A DNA stretch of 64,000 nt, taken from contig NZ_JAODOQ010000001.1 of assembly GCF_025398315.1 (NCBI RefSeq), positions 1 to 64,000 of the forward strand, in the 5' to 3' direction. Both the position numbers and the translations under genes were made by a program. Source of the stretch: Shewanella phaeophyticola (lineage in GTDB: Bacteria; Pseudomonadota; Gammaproteobacteria; Enterobacterales; Shewanellaceae). Under the pieces are notes generated by a model. It saw only the letters and a program-made list of their open reading frames with translations. It was not told where the DNA came from and did no database searches. Positions 8,944 to 18,239 of this stretch are shown piece after piece; position 1 is the first letter of the stretch; each line of letters opens with the position of its first letter.

Positions 8944-11427
8944 TTGGCGACCCTCTCTACAGGTTATCAACAAGGATTAGCACAACAGCTCAATAGTATT
9001 CGTTTGTCTCGAGTATTGAGTGTGTTATCCCGCACTCAGCAACACTTGTTCAACATTATTCCTTTATTACTCAGTTGCCATCATCAAGATTTACCCGGCG
9101 TAATCAACTCAAAAACACCTTGCGGTATTGAAGGGTTTTCAACCTCAGATAAAATCACAAAAGCGTGTGCAGAATTATCACTCACCTTACCTCAAGACGA
9201 TGATCTTCAATATATAGATACAGATATTGCCTTTGAAGGTGTATATGCCATGGGCAGCACAGCCAGTTTTGGCCAACATTTCAAAAGCGATGTTGATGTA
9301 TGGGTAGTGTATAAACCTCACTTAACTCAAAGCGAACTCAATTTAATTAGTCACAAAAATGCATTGTTAACCCAATGGTTTGCAGGGTTTGATTTTGAAG
9401 TTAATTTTTATCTTGTTCACCCGCAACAATTTATACAATCCAACGTGTTTGATAGTCATCAATCTCTCGGGCTAGAGCACAGCGGAACCAGCCAACATTG
9501 GTTATTGCTTGAAGAATTTTATCGTTCACATATTTGTTTAGCAGGAAAAACTGTTGCATGGTGGCCAAATGCCCATTGTGATGGCTACGCGCGTGATCCA
9601 CAGTTACTGTATTTAGGTGATATTGAGTCACTACCCGCGGCAGAATATTTTGGTGCATCATTATGGCAACTCTATAAAGGATTAAATAAGCCCCATAAAG
9701 CATTGTTAAAAGTATTGCTACTTGAGACTTATGCATCTGAATATCCTCAGACAACATTGATTACCCAACAAATTTGGCAACTATGTGAACAAAACAATTT
9801 TAGCAGCGATAACGATGCCTATTTATTGCTATACCAGAGGATTGAGGCTTACTTACTGGCGCAGGGTGATACAAGCCGTTTAGAAATTGTTAGACGTTGC
9901 TTTTATTTGAAATCTGGCGTGATACTGTCGCAAAAGTCTGATAAAAATGGCTCTGAAAGTGGCTCTGATTGGCGCTTAGCCAAAATCTCTCATCTCGTGC
10001 AAGAGTGGGGTTGGAGTCCTGATTTAATCTCGACATTAGATAATAGTCCACACTGGCATGCCGGCCAATTAAAATGGTTCAACCAACAATTGAGTGAATT
10101 ATTACTCGTCAGTTATAAAAATTTACTTCAATTTGCTTCAAAACAAGCATTAAGTGACCGAATGCGAGTTGAAGAGCTTGGTTTGTTAGCAAGAAAGTTA
10201 CACGGTTATTTTAGCGATGATGACCATATACTGCAGCCTCTTAATCGGTTGTGGAGTATCACGACTACCGAGAATGAACTCACAGTGCGTTATTGTGAGT
10301 CGACGGCTCGATTTTACCTTTATCGTCAGCCCCAATCTGAAATTGCAGCCTCTGTAACCCCAAGCGATCTATTAAAAGAAGTTAATGATGGACACGTTAT
10401 TCACCAAGCAGACAATGTTTGCAGTTTAGTTGCCTGGTCGGTAATGAATGGGCTTGCTACCGCTGATACTACCTGGTCACAAATTGGTCGAGGTCATCGC
10501 CGAGCAAGTAAGCTGGCTTATTTAACGCGTAAATTAATCCCGGTTTTACATAACGTACCGATGGTATCTAAACGGCATTTGTGTGAACCCTGGTATTACC
10601 AAAAAGTCGTATTAGTGGTAAATGTTGATCATGATCCAACGGGGCAATGGCAAGGTCAGGAGTTGATGTTTGATTATCTTGACCTAAATATTTTGTCGTT
10701 TGGCCGCGATAAAACCAATATGTTGTCGTCAGTCGCGGTAGTGTGTTTAAACAGTTGGGGTGAGTGGCAAAGCCACCGTTTTGATGGGGATACGGCATTA
10801 TTAGAAGCCATTTCGTTTGTTATTTTAGGCCTTAAGCGCTCAGATGATAAAGTCGATTTATCAATTATTAGTTGTTCAGTAAAATTAAAGCAGCCGATAT
10901 TCAACCAGCTTAAATCATTATTGTTACGTTGTTATGGACTAATGAAAAAGGTAAGCCAAACCAATACATTAATGCATCAAGTTACCATTGGTGAGCATCG
11001 GTATGGTATGTATTTTAACTCCCTAGGGATGATGTATCGTAAAATTGATGCCGCGGTGAAAAGAGATTTAGTAGAAAACCTAGTGTTAGCCAGACCTGAA
11101 CTGGTAGATGATCCTTACGCGAGTGTACCATCGATTATTCAGCAGTTTGTCGCGTTGTGTGCCAAGCAATATTTTCTGCGTGAGCGCGCTAATACGTTAG
11201 ATGTGTTTATCGTTGATGAACATAACCGCTTAACTCAATTAGAGTATCAAAATACCAGTATGAAAAGTTTTGTTGAAAAAGAAAGTCACTCATACGTATT
11301 TGATGGCCAAAAACAGCGTTTGTCGGTGTTTAATATGCCGCAGTTTTTCTTGCTGTCACGTATTGAGGGCGAGTTAACCGTGATCCCGTTTGGGTTGTCT
11401 AATGACGAAATGGGGTCGGCTTTCTAA
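8944..11427 (+). CDS. cyaA: Class I adenylate cyclase
   Basis: The product has 827 residues, close to the usual 840-850. It makes cAMP from ATP, the ligand of CRP. The nucleotidyltransferase core is visible as AMGSTASFGQHFKSDVDVWV (about residues 100-120), with the G-S and D-x-D metal-binding residues of the class I fold, followed by the long regulatory domain. The start is TTG at 8944 with AAGGA about 8 bp upstream; a UUG start is also known for E. coli cya and keeps expression low. Divergent to hemC and convergent to cyaY. The CRP-like sites elsewhere in the window fit an active cAMP system. Confidence 0.97.
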   Translation: MATLSTGYQQGLAQQLNSIRLSRVLSVLSRTQQHLFNIIPLLLSCHHQDLPGVINSKTPCGIEGFSTSDKITKACAELSLTLPQDDDLQYIDTDIAFEGVYAMGSTASFGQHFKSDVDVWVVYKPHLTQSELNLISHKNALLTQWFAGFDFEVNFYLVHPQQFIQSNVFDSHQSLGLEHSGTSQHWLLLEEFYRSHICLAGKTVAWWPNAHCDGYARDPQLLYLGDIESLPAAEYFGASLWQLYKGLNKPHKALLKVLLLETYASEYPQTTLITQQIWQLCEQNNFSSDNDAYLLLYQRIEAYLLAQGDTSRLEIVRRCFYLKSGVILSQKSDKNGSESGSDWRLAKISHLVQEWGWSPDLISTLDNSPHWHAGQLKWFNQQLSELLLVSYKNLLQFASKQALSDRMRVEELGLLARKLHGYFSDDDHILQPLNRLWSITTTENELTVRYCESTARFYLYRQPQSEIAASVTPSDLLKEVNDGHVIHQADNVCSLVAWSVMNGLATADTTWSQIGRGHRRASKLAYLTRKLIPVLHNVPMVSKRHLCEPWYYQKVVLVVNVDHDPTGQWQGQELMFDYLDLNILSFGRDKTNMLSSVAVVCLNSWGEWQSHRFDGDTALLEAISFVILGLKRSDDKVDLSIISCSVKLKQPIFNQLKSLLLRCYGLMKKVSQTNTLMHQVTIGEHRYGMYFNSLGMMYRKIDAAVKRDLVENLVLARPELVDDPYASVPSIIQQFVALCAKQYFLRERANTLDVFIVDEHNRLTQLEYQNTSMKSFVEKESHSYVFDGQKQRLSVFNMPQFFLLSRIEGELTVIPFGLSNDEMGSAF

Positions 11428-11455
11428 CCGTCCCCATTTAGGTAAGATGCGTGCG

Positions 11456-11791
11456 TTAAGACTTAATGTCTAACACTATACCGCTTTGCTTTTTGATTGA
11501 ATCAATTACAAAAGGCATAAATTCAAGGCTGTTACGTGTATCAAGCCATTTACCATCACTATAATTAAAATGAAAACCACCAAACTTGGTCGCGATCCAA
11601 ATTTCATGAAGCGGTTCTTGTTTGTTAATTACAATTTGCGAGCCATCTTCAAATGACAATTGCAGCACGTTACCGCTTGCATCAATATCAACATCAGCGT
11701 CTTGGTCGTCAATTGCTCGTTCAACCGCGTTGTCAATCTCGCTAAACATTTCATCCGCTAACCGGTGAAACTCAGTATCTGTCATAGCCAT
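11456..11791 (-). CDS. cyaY: Frataxin-like iron-binding protein CyaY
   Basis: The product has 111 residues. CyaY binds iron and modulates IscS-dependent Fe-S cluster assembly. It carries the acidic first helix ([18 protein letters not shown]), the acidic patch around [12 protein letters not shown] and the conserved [13 protein letters not shown] strand with the Trp core. The start at 11791 (MAMTD) has AGGA 9 bp upstream; the ATG two codons later (11785) is also possible. It converges with cyaA, its usual neighbour in gammaproteobacteria. Confidence 0.96.
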   Translation of the reverse strand: MAMTDTEFHRLADEMFSEIDNAVERAIDDQDADVDIDASGNVLQLSFEDGSQIVINKQEPLHEIWIATKFGGFHFNYSDGKWLDTRNSLEFMPFVIDSIKKQSGIVLDIKS

Positions 11792-11858
11792 GCATTTCTA
11801 TCCTTTGCTTTCTGCGTTATGAATGCGATTATAAGACCATTATTCATGAGATGCACAG

Positions 11859-12053
11859 ATGTTGAGAAAAATGAGACTGCTTTTATTTATTATGCTTGCT
11901 AGCCTATTCGTAACCGCATGTGGTCAAAAAGGGGATTTATACAAATCTCCCGAGCCAGTGGACAATAAAGTTGCCCCGCAATCTGTCAGTACCAATGTGG
12001 CTGATAAAACGCTAGCAACCGACGAACAAACCTCAATTTCACAACAAGAATAG
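11859..12053 (+). CDS. lptM: Small lipoprotein LptM (YifL-like)
   Basis: The product has 64 residues. A short signal peptide (LLLFIMLASLFVTA) ends in the lipobox with the modified cysteine in VTAC-GQKGDLY; the CGQKG(D/P)LY signature is diagnostic for the YifL/LptM family, which in E. coli helps assemble the LptDE lipopolysaccharide translocon. A second in-frame ATG at 11871 is an equally plausible start, as neither has a strong ribosome-binding site. It precedes lysA by 20 bp, the conserved order. Confidence 0.9.
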   Translation: MLRKMRLLLFIMLASLFVTACGQKGDLYKSPEPVDNKVAPQSVSTNVADKTLATDEQTSISQQE

Positions 12054-12073
12054 CTTTTTTAAGGAACCGCATT

Positions 12074-13318
12074 TTGGATTACTTTTCTTATCAAAACGAT
12101 GCTTTGTTCGCAGAAGACTGCGATGTAGCACAGCTGGCAAAAGCGCATGGCACGCCTCTTTATATTTATTCGCGTGCGACTTTAGAGCGCCATTGGCATG
12201 CATTTAATAATGCAGTGGCTAATCATCCACATCTTATTTGCTATGCAGTAAAGGCTAATTCAAATTTAGCGGTGCTCAATGTACTTGCGCGTTTAGGCAG
12301 TGGCTTTGATATTGTCTCTGGTGGTGAGTTGTCTCGCGTGCTTAAAGCGGGTGGCGACCCTAAAAAAGTGGTGTTTTCTGGTGTAGGGAAAACTGTCGAT
12401 GAAATGGAGCAAGCGCTGCACGTAGGTATTTATTGCTTTAACGTTGAATCCAGTGCCGAACTTGAACAGCTTAATGACGTCGCAGGTCGTTTAGGTAAAG
12501 TGGCTCCTGTGTCACTGCGAATAAACCCGGATGTTGATGCGGGCACCCATCCTTATATATCTACTGGTCTGAAAGAAAATAAATTTGGCATCGCGATGGA
12601 TGAAGCCGATACAGTTTTTGCTCGCGCAGCAGCACTACCGTATTTACATGTTAAAGGGGTAGATTGTCATATTGGCTCGCAGTTAACAGAGCTTAAGCCA
12701 TTTTTAGATGCTATGGACCGCATGTTAGCGTTAATTGACCGCTTAGCGAGCCAAGGTATTGTGATTGAACACTTTGACGTAGGCGGTGGCTTAGGGGTGA
12801 CTTATAATGGTGAAACTCCACCACACCCTGACGCTTATGCAGCCGCACTACTCGAACGTTTAGGGGGCGTCCACTTAAATTAATTTTTGAGCCAGGACGC
12901 GCTATTGCTGCTAATGCTGGTATTTTTGTTACTCAAGTACTGTCTTTAAAAGAAAACAGCGACAAACGTTTTGCAATTGTAGATGGCGCAATGAACGATC
13001 TGATCCGTCCATCGCTATACAGTGCTTGGCAAAATATTATTCCCGTTCAACAAACTGATGCCACTACGTTTGCTTATGATATTGTAGGTACCAGTATGTG
13101 AAACGGGAGATTTTTTAGGTAAAGATAGACAGTTAGCGATAAAAGCTGGCGATTTGTTAGCCGTACGTTCGAGTGGAGCTTATGGCTTTGTGATGTCATC
13201 AAACTATAATTCACGTCCGCGAGTGGCTGAAGTGATGGTTGATGGCGATAAAGATATCGTGGTGCGTCAACGCGAAACCCTAGAACAGCTTTGGCAGGGC
13301 GAACACCTGCTACCGTAA
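12074..13318 (+). CDS. lysA: Diaminopimelate decarboxylase (two compensating frame lesions)
   Basis: This PLP enzyme makes L-lysine from meso-diaminopimelate. The TTG start at 12074 has AAGGA 8 bp upstream. The PLP-lysine motif CYAVKANSN, the glycine loop FDVGGGLGV and the C-terminal EPGR motif are present. The frame breaks at 12866-12872, where one base is missing and translation would stop at 12883. It breaks again at 13087-13092, where GGTACC stands for the expected GGTCC in the codons of IVGPVCETGD. The two lesions cancel, and the reading frame ends at 13318. Restored, the protein has 414 residues, the normal length. See the GGNCC finding; sequence error is more likely than a dead essential gene. 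Confidence 0.93.
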
Positions 13319-13359
13319 GTCAAATAATCGTCGGTATAACGTTTTATAAGGAAACTTTA

Positions 13360-14188
13360 GTGATCCATTTCACCAAGATGCATGGGCTAGGTAATGATTT
13401 TATGGTTGTCGATGGCGTAACACAAAATGTGTTTTTTTCGCCTGAGCAAATTCGACGCCTTGCCAATCGAAATTTTGGAATTGGGTTTGATCAGTTATTG
13501 TTGGTTGAGCCGCCTTATGATCCAGATTTAGATTTTCATTATCGTATCTTTAATGCCGACGGTAGCGAAGTTGAACAGTGTGGCAATGGTGCACGCTGTT
13601 TTGCGCGTTTTGTTAGAAACAAAGGCCTGACACAAAAAAATAAAATTAATGTGAGCACCAGCTCAGGCAAAATTACCTTGCGTATTGAGCGTGATGGCAA
13701 TGTGACCGTTAACATGGGTGTGCCAGTTATCGAACCTAGCCAAATTCCGTTTAAAGCCAAAAAAAGCGAAAAAACCTATTTATTACAAACGCCAATGCAA
13801 ACCTATTTGTGTGGGGCTATTTCAATGGGTAATCCACATTGTGTGCTTCAAGTTGATGACGTACAAGAGGTCAATGTAGATGAAATTGGCAGCAAATTAA
13901 CCCGCCATGAACGCTTTCCAAAAGGTGTGAATGTTGGCTTTATGCAGATTGTGACGCCAGGCCACATTAAACTGCGGGTATACGAGCGTGGAGCAGCCGA
14001 AACCTTAGCCTGTGGCACAGGAGCATGTGCCGCTGCTGCCGTAGGGCAATTACAAGACAAATTAGCAAAGCAGGTCAGAGTCGACTTACCTGGTGGCAGT
14101 TTAGTGATTAATTGGGAAGGCGAGGGCAAGCCACTGTGGATGACTGTACTCTGCTGAACACGTATACGATGGACAAATTCAACTATGA
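13360..14188 (+). CDS. dapF: Diaminopimelate epimerase (C-terminal frame lesion)
   Basis: DapF converts LL- to meso-diaminopimelate, the step before LysA. The start is GTG at 13360 ([14 protein letters not shown]) with AAGGA upstream; an upstream ATG at 13291 lies inside lysA and is rejected. The two catalytic cysteines are in EQCGNGARC and [11 protein letters not shown]. Near 14145-14151 one base is extra, so the raw frame ends early at 14157. Correcting it gives the conserved ending WMT(G/V)[12 protein letters not shown], 275 residues, with the stop overlapping the next ATG (ATGA). Confidence 0.95.
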
Positions 14189-14937
14189 GTGACATGACTT
14201 CTGATATTGCCTCTGATATTACCGACATGACGGATGATAACCAACATACGGTAAGTAGTTCCAAGGCAAAAGATATTAATGGCATAGGCCATGACTTAGG
14301 GGCTGAAATGCTCACAAATATGCAGCAACTTCCTTTTGATGAAATGTTGATTCGTGAGTATTTATTAGATAACCCTGATTTTTTTAATCGTTATCCTGAG
14401 CTGTTAGTGGCTATGCGTATACCGCATGCGGAGCGTGGTGCAGTGTCGTTAGTTGATCGCCGGCAAGAATTGCTACGCCAACGGGTCAGTGAGTTAGAAG
14501 AAGAAATTACTTCGCTGATGAAGATTGCCACGCATAACGAAAGAATATTCAATTTTAATAATGAGTTATCTTTCAAGTTACTTGCTAGCAACGATTTAGG
14601 CGAACTGCGGCAAGCCTTGTCAGAAGGCTTAAAAGGTGAGTTCGGTTTTAGCCATGTTAGGTTAATAACCGTGCATGACATTGACAGCGAATTAGCCAAT
14701 ATTTGGCGACATCGTTTGCAAGGTGGCTATTATTTTGGCCGATTAACTCAATCAGAGTCTTCACGGTTATTTGGTTGTGAAGTGGGTTCTGTGGCATTAA
14801 CTAAATTGTCAGACGAAAATGGCCAAGTTATTTTTGCTATTGCCAGCAAAGATCCCGCTCACTTTCACCCCGATATGGACTCATTGTTGTTTAGTCAATT
14901 ACGTGATTTATTAGACCATATACTGCCGCAATTATAA
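14185..14937 (+). CDS. DUF484 family protein
   Basis: The product has 250 residues. It has a variable acidic N-terminus (about 1-45), then the conserved DUF484 start [24 protein letters not shown], a coiled coil around [19 protein letters not shown], and a C-terminal GAF-like domain (about 125-250). The function is unknown; the gene sits between dapF and xerC in many gammaproteobacteria. The ATG overlaps the corrected dapF stop by 3 bp, so it is translationally coupled. The frame is intact. Confidence 0.9.
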   Translation: MSDMTSDIASDITDMTDDNQHTVSSSKAKDINGIGHDLGAEMLTNMQQLPFDEMLIREYLLDNPDFFNRYPELLVAMRIPHAERGAVSLVDRRQELLRQRVSELEEEITSLMKIATHNERIFNFNNELSFKLLASNDLGELRQALSEGLKGEFGFSHVRLITVHDIDSELANIWRHRLQGGYYFGRLTQSESSRLFGCEVGSVALTKLSDENGQVIFAIASKDPAHFHPDMDSLLFSQLRDLLDHILPQL

Positions 14938-14951
14938 TTGAGGCCTGCCCA

Positions 14952-15850
14952 ATGAAGCAAATAGACTGGCTAGAGACCTATCGCCAATATCTGACTTCAG
15001 AACGGCAGTTATCGACCTATACTGTGCGTAATTATTTGTTCGAATTACGCAGATTCGATAGCCAATTAGGTGACAACGTAGCTCTTGTCGCTGTGACTCG
15101 CGAGCAACTGCAGTCAGTCATCGCTGGGCTGCACCGCAAAGGGTTAAGCCCGCGTTCTTTGTCTTTATGTTTGTCATCGATTAAGCAATTTTTTGATTTT
15201 TTACTGCGCGAAGGTGTAGTGAAAGTGAACCCCGCTCAAACCCTAAGCGCTCCGAAACAAAACAAACCTTTACCCAAAAATATGGATGTTGATTCCGTCA
15301 GCCATTTATTGTCTATTGAGGGCGACGATCCTCTTTGTCTGCGTGATAAAGCCATGATGGAATTGTTTTATTCCAGTGGTTTACGCTTGGCTGAATTAGC
15401 GAACTTAGATTGTACAGACATTCAGTTTGATCAAGCTGAAGTGAAAGTGATGGGAAAAGGCAGTAAACAACGCATTGTGCCGATTGGTAAAATGGCGCTA
15501 GCGGCAATTCAACATTGGCTCAGATATCGTGAGCAATTGCCACATGCTGAGGCGGGAGACGCTCTGTTTATTAGCACTCAAGGTAAACGTTTGTCACATC
15601 GGAGCATTCAGGCGCGGATGAGCAAATGGGCCAAGAGCAGGCCATGTCAGTAAAAGTTCATCCGCATAAGTTGCGCCATTCGTTTGCAACCCATATGCTT
15701 GAATCAAGTCAAGATTTACGTGCAGTGCAAGAATTACTCGGACACGCTAATTTATCGACGACACAAATTTATACTAGTTTAGACTTTCAGCACCTTGCAA
15801 AAGTGTACGATGGCGCGCATCCAAGAGCGAAAAAAGATAGGGGAAAATAA
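14952..15850 (+). CDS. xerC: Site-specific tyrosine recombinase XerC (one frame lesion)
   Basis: With XerD, XerC resolves chromosome dimers at dif. The N-terminal SAM-like DNA-binding domain (residues 1-90) and the catalytic domain are present: Arg in SSGLRLAEL, Lys in GKGSKQR, H-x-x-R in HPHKLRHSF, His in [10 protein letters not shown] and the nucleophile Tyr in QIYT. One base is missing at 15627-15632 (TGGGCC), which would end the protein at 15653 before the HxxR box. Restored length is 299 residues, normal for XerC. It starts 14 bp after DUF484 and runs directly into yigB. Confidence 0.95.
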
Positions 15851-16590
15851 TGACATATCAGCAACCAGCCGCTTCAATTACCCAGTATCAACGCCTGCAA
15901 CCTTTTAAAGCCATTAGTTTCGATTTAGATGACACTCTCTACAATAACTTGCCATATGTTAGCCACGCGAGTGAGCAGTTATTTGCGTTAATGAACACTC
16001 ACTTCCCAGCCACTTCATCGTGGGATTCTGCCCAGTGGCAACAGCTGAAACACCGTTTATTTACTCTGCGTCCTGAGTTGGCGCACGACACTACAGCTGC
16101 GCGATATGCCATGTTGCATCAAGGCTTATTGCAGTTTGGCTATTCAGAAATACAAGCCAGCCAGGGTGCGCAAATGGGCATGGACTGCTTTCATCACCAT
16201 CGCAGTGATTTTACCGTCGCGTCAGAGGTGTTAGCGGTATTGCACAAGCTTGGTCAACGCTATCCTCTCGTGGGGATTACCAATGGTAATGTTGATGCCA
16301 AGCGCATTGGCTTAAGTGATCTGATGCAATTTATATTACACCCAGGGCATGGCGTAAAAATGAAACCGCATAGTGATATGTTTACCTTGGCATGTCGGCA
16401 ACTTGCCATTGAACCATCACAATTGCTGCATATTGGCGATAATCCTTCGTCGGATATTGCTGGAGCTAAAATGGCAGGGTGTCAGAGTCTGTGGTTAAAT
16501 CCATGCATGCAACAGCGCCATAAAAAAGCCCAAACTGTATTACCACATGTTGAAATAAACCAATTAGATTTGCTGCTTGAGTTTTTATAA
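15850..16590 (+). CDS. yigB: HAD-family phosphatase, YigB-like
   Basis: The product has 246 residues. HAD motif I SFDLDDTLYNN with the nucleophile Asp, motif II GITNGN, the Lys of motif III in GVKMKPHSDMF, and motif IV HIGDNPSSDIAGAKMAG are all visible. In E. coli YigB dephosphorylates flavin precursors and FMN and also lies directly after xerC. The ATG overlaps the xerC stop region by one base. It is the last gene of the lptM-lysA-dapF-DUF484-xerC-yigB run. Confidence 0.9.
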   Translation: MTYQQPAASITQYQRLQPFKAISFDLDDTLYNNLPYVSHASEQLFALMNTHFPATSSWDSAQWQQLKHRLFTLRPELAHDTTAARYAMLHQGLLQFGYSEIQASQGAQMGMDCFHHHRSDFTVASEVLAVLHKLGQRYPLVGITNGNVDAKRIGLSDLMQFILHPGHGVKMKPHSDMFTLACRQLAIEPSQLLHIGDNPSSDIAGAKMAGCQSLWLNPCMQQRHKKAQTVLPHVEINQLDLLLEFL

Positions 16591-16651
16591 CGATTGCTGA
16601 ATAACGACGGCATAAGAGTAATGGCGGGTGCTCATTGACCTCATGATGTGG

Positions 16652-17176
16652 TTAGCGCTTTAGGCCTTTTGCTGTACTACGGTTTAGCTCAATGCCAGCC
16701 TTTAGGCTCATTTGTTCCACTTGCTCGCGACTGGCGTGCATATCCGCATCACCTACCCGAAAATATGTCCCGCTGTATGGATCTGTGCCGACATAGATAG
16801 GCCTGAGTTTTATGTCAACACTGGGTACATGAATACGGATAAGTTTTTTTGCCATGATTTCAATAGTTTGTACATCTGTTGGCGCTAAAATATTGTGACT
16901 GATTTTTTTAGGATCATTTAAAATAGTCCAAATTTCACTGAGCATTGGCATCGGGTTAACAATCCCCTCGATAGTAAATTCCCCCTGATGTTCTTTCACT
17001 CCCAAAATAATTTCGCCGCCTAACGTATTGGCAAACGCGCTGTAGCTTTCCCACATACCTTCAGGCAGTTTGCCGTTACCATCACGGCCGCCGGCTAACT
17101 TAAATTCTACTTGAGCAGATTCTTGTAAGTTGGCAATGTCATCTAACGCAAATGTAGGGTAATGATGTGGCGACAT
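16652..17176 (-). CDS. Short AlbA_2 (Schlafen-type) domain protein
   Basis: The product has 174 residues from ATG 17176, which has GGAG 5 bp upstream; the longer frame from 17212 lacks this. The motifs ESAQVEFKLAGG (E-x-K), YSAFANTLGGEIILGVKE and the GTYFRVGDADMHASREQ ending are typical of the AlbA_2 / divergent AAA-4 family of putative nucleic-acid-binding proteins. Most relatives carry a second half of 200-300 residues, which is absent here, and no continuation is visible downstream in other frames. It may be a natural single-domain form. It stands alone between yigB (convergent) and a MITE. Confidence 0.7.
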   Translation of the reverse strand: MSPHHYPTFALDDIANLQESAQVEFKLAGGRDGNGKLPEGMWESYSAFANTLGGEIILGVKEHQGEFTIEGIVNPMPMLSEIWTILNDPKKISHNILAPTDVQTIEIMAKKLIRIHVPSVDIKLRPIYVGTDPYSGTYFRVGDADMHASREQVEQMSLKAGIELNRSTAKGLKR

Positions 17177-17259
17177 AGTGACTCCGTGTAATTTGCAAAC
17201 AGATAATGTCACTTTAAGAACTATCGCTAAAAAAAGGAAGAGATTCCTGGCTGGTGAGG

Positions 17260-17558
17260 GCTAGGGTCTGTTGATCTTTCAAGGTTGTTTTTGCAGCGAA
17301 TTGTTGGTCTTTACTCACATATATAACTGCGCGGCAGAGACTTTGAGGTGTAGTTATTCTACATAAAAAGTCGATAACGCAGTAAAAATGGCCAACAAAC
17401 GCTGCCTGAAAGGTTCGGCTAAAAACGTTTTACTCTTTGTTGAATGACTCTTTGCGAATAAAGAGTTGCTTAGATGACTAGGCATCAATCAATTCGCCTC
17501 GATTAAAACGTTTTTAACTCGAACAAAATTTAACCAGCAAAGATCAACAGACCCTAGC
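17260..17558. mobile_element. MITE-like element with 20-bp terminal inverted repeats
   Basis: A perfect 20-bp inverted pair beginning GCTAGGGTCTGTTGATC lies at 17260-17279 and 17539-17558, enclosing about 260 bp without a transposase or other gene. The outer CTAG at each end could be part of the inverted repeat or a 4-bp palindromic target duplication. It lies in the gap between the AlbA_2 and hemerythrin-like genes. The size and lack of coding point to a non-autonomous element mobilised in trans. Confidence 0.75.
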
Positions 17559-17601
17559 AATAAACCGTTAGGCAGCGATAAAAAATTACCGCGCTAATTG
17601 A

Positions 17602-18123
17602 TTACATTGATTGTAAGTCTAACGTTTTTGAAAACAATAGTGTGTCTTCAACATTGATATGTGCTTGTAAATCGGTGTCAAATTCTGCCAAGGTGCGGTA
17701 GCACGTTTTCCAGGTGCTGCAAGCGCCTTCTGGAGGTGTGTAATTATTGGTTATTTGCCTAATGGTTTGCAGAATATGTTCAGCATTATCATGCTCATGC
17801 TGCATCATTTTTATTGGGTTCCCAACATGACCAAAACAACATGTTGAAGGTTGGCCTAAACTTAATGATCTAATTGCAGGAAATAATATCCGCTCTTCTT
17901 TCATTAAGTGTGGCATCAGTTCGGCAATTAATTGGTTTACGGCGTGTGCAAGGGGTTTGATTTCACTGTGGTCATCACTATGAGCATGAACCATTTTTTC
18001 GGTGTATTCGACGAGTAATGGAGCGGTATCACGAATGTATTGATGGTGAGTGGCTTCAATGTGGTCAATTAAATCGATTAAAGACAACTGTTGCAATGCG
18101 GGTAACGCGTATTCAACTAACAT
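17602..18123 (-). CDS. Hemerythrin-like protein of the RIC/YtfE type, without ScdA_N domain
   Basis: The product has 173 residues. The di-iron hemerythrin ligands characteristic of RIC (repair of iron centres) proteins are present: HIEATHHQY, MPHLMKEERILFP, MMQHEHDNAEH and HINVEDTLLF. Normal YtfE/DnrN/ScdA proteins (about 220 residues) begin with a roughly 45-residue ScdA_N domain with conserved cysteines; upstream of the ATG at 18123 (GGAAAAGCC before it) stop codons close the frame, so that domain is absent. The likely role is nitrosative or oxidative stress defence, inferred from the family. Confidence 0.8.
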   Translation of the reverse strand: MLVEYALPALQQLSLIDLIDHIEATHHQYIRDTAPLLVEYTEKMVHAHSDDHSEIKPLAHAVNQLIAELMPHLMKEERILFPAIRSLSLGQPSTCCFGHVGNPIKMMQHEHDNAEHILQTIRQITNNYTPPEGACSTWKTCYRTLAEFDTDLQAHINVEDTLLFSKTLDLQSM

Positions 18124-18239
18124 GGCTTTTCCGAAGATACACTAAGTGACATGCATTTTATTCGCACCTTAAATTTGACTCAAATGATTACCCTAAAGTT
18201 GCTAGCAAACTCACATTATCATACCTAAATGATACTTTA

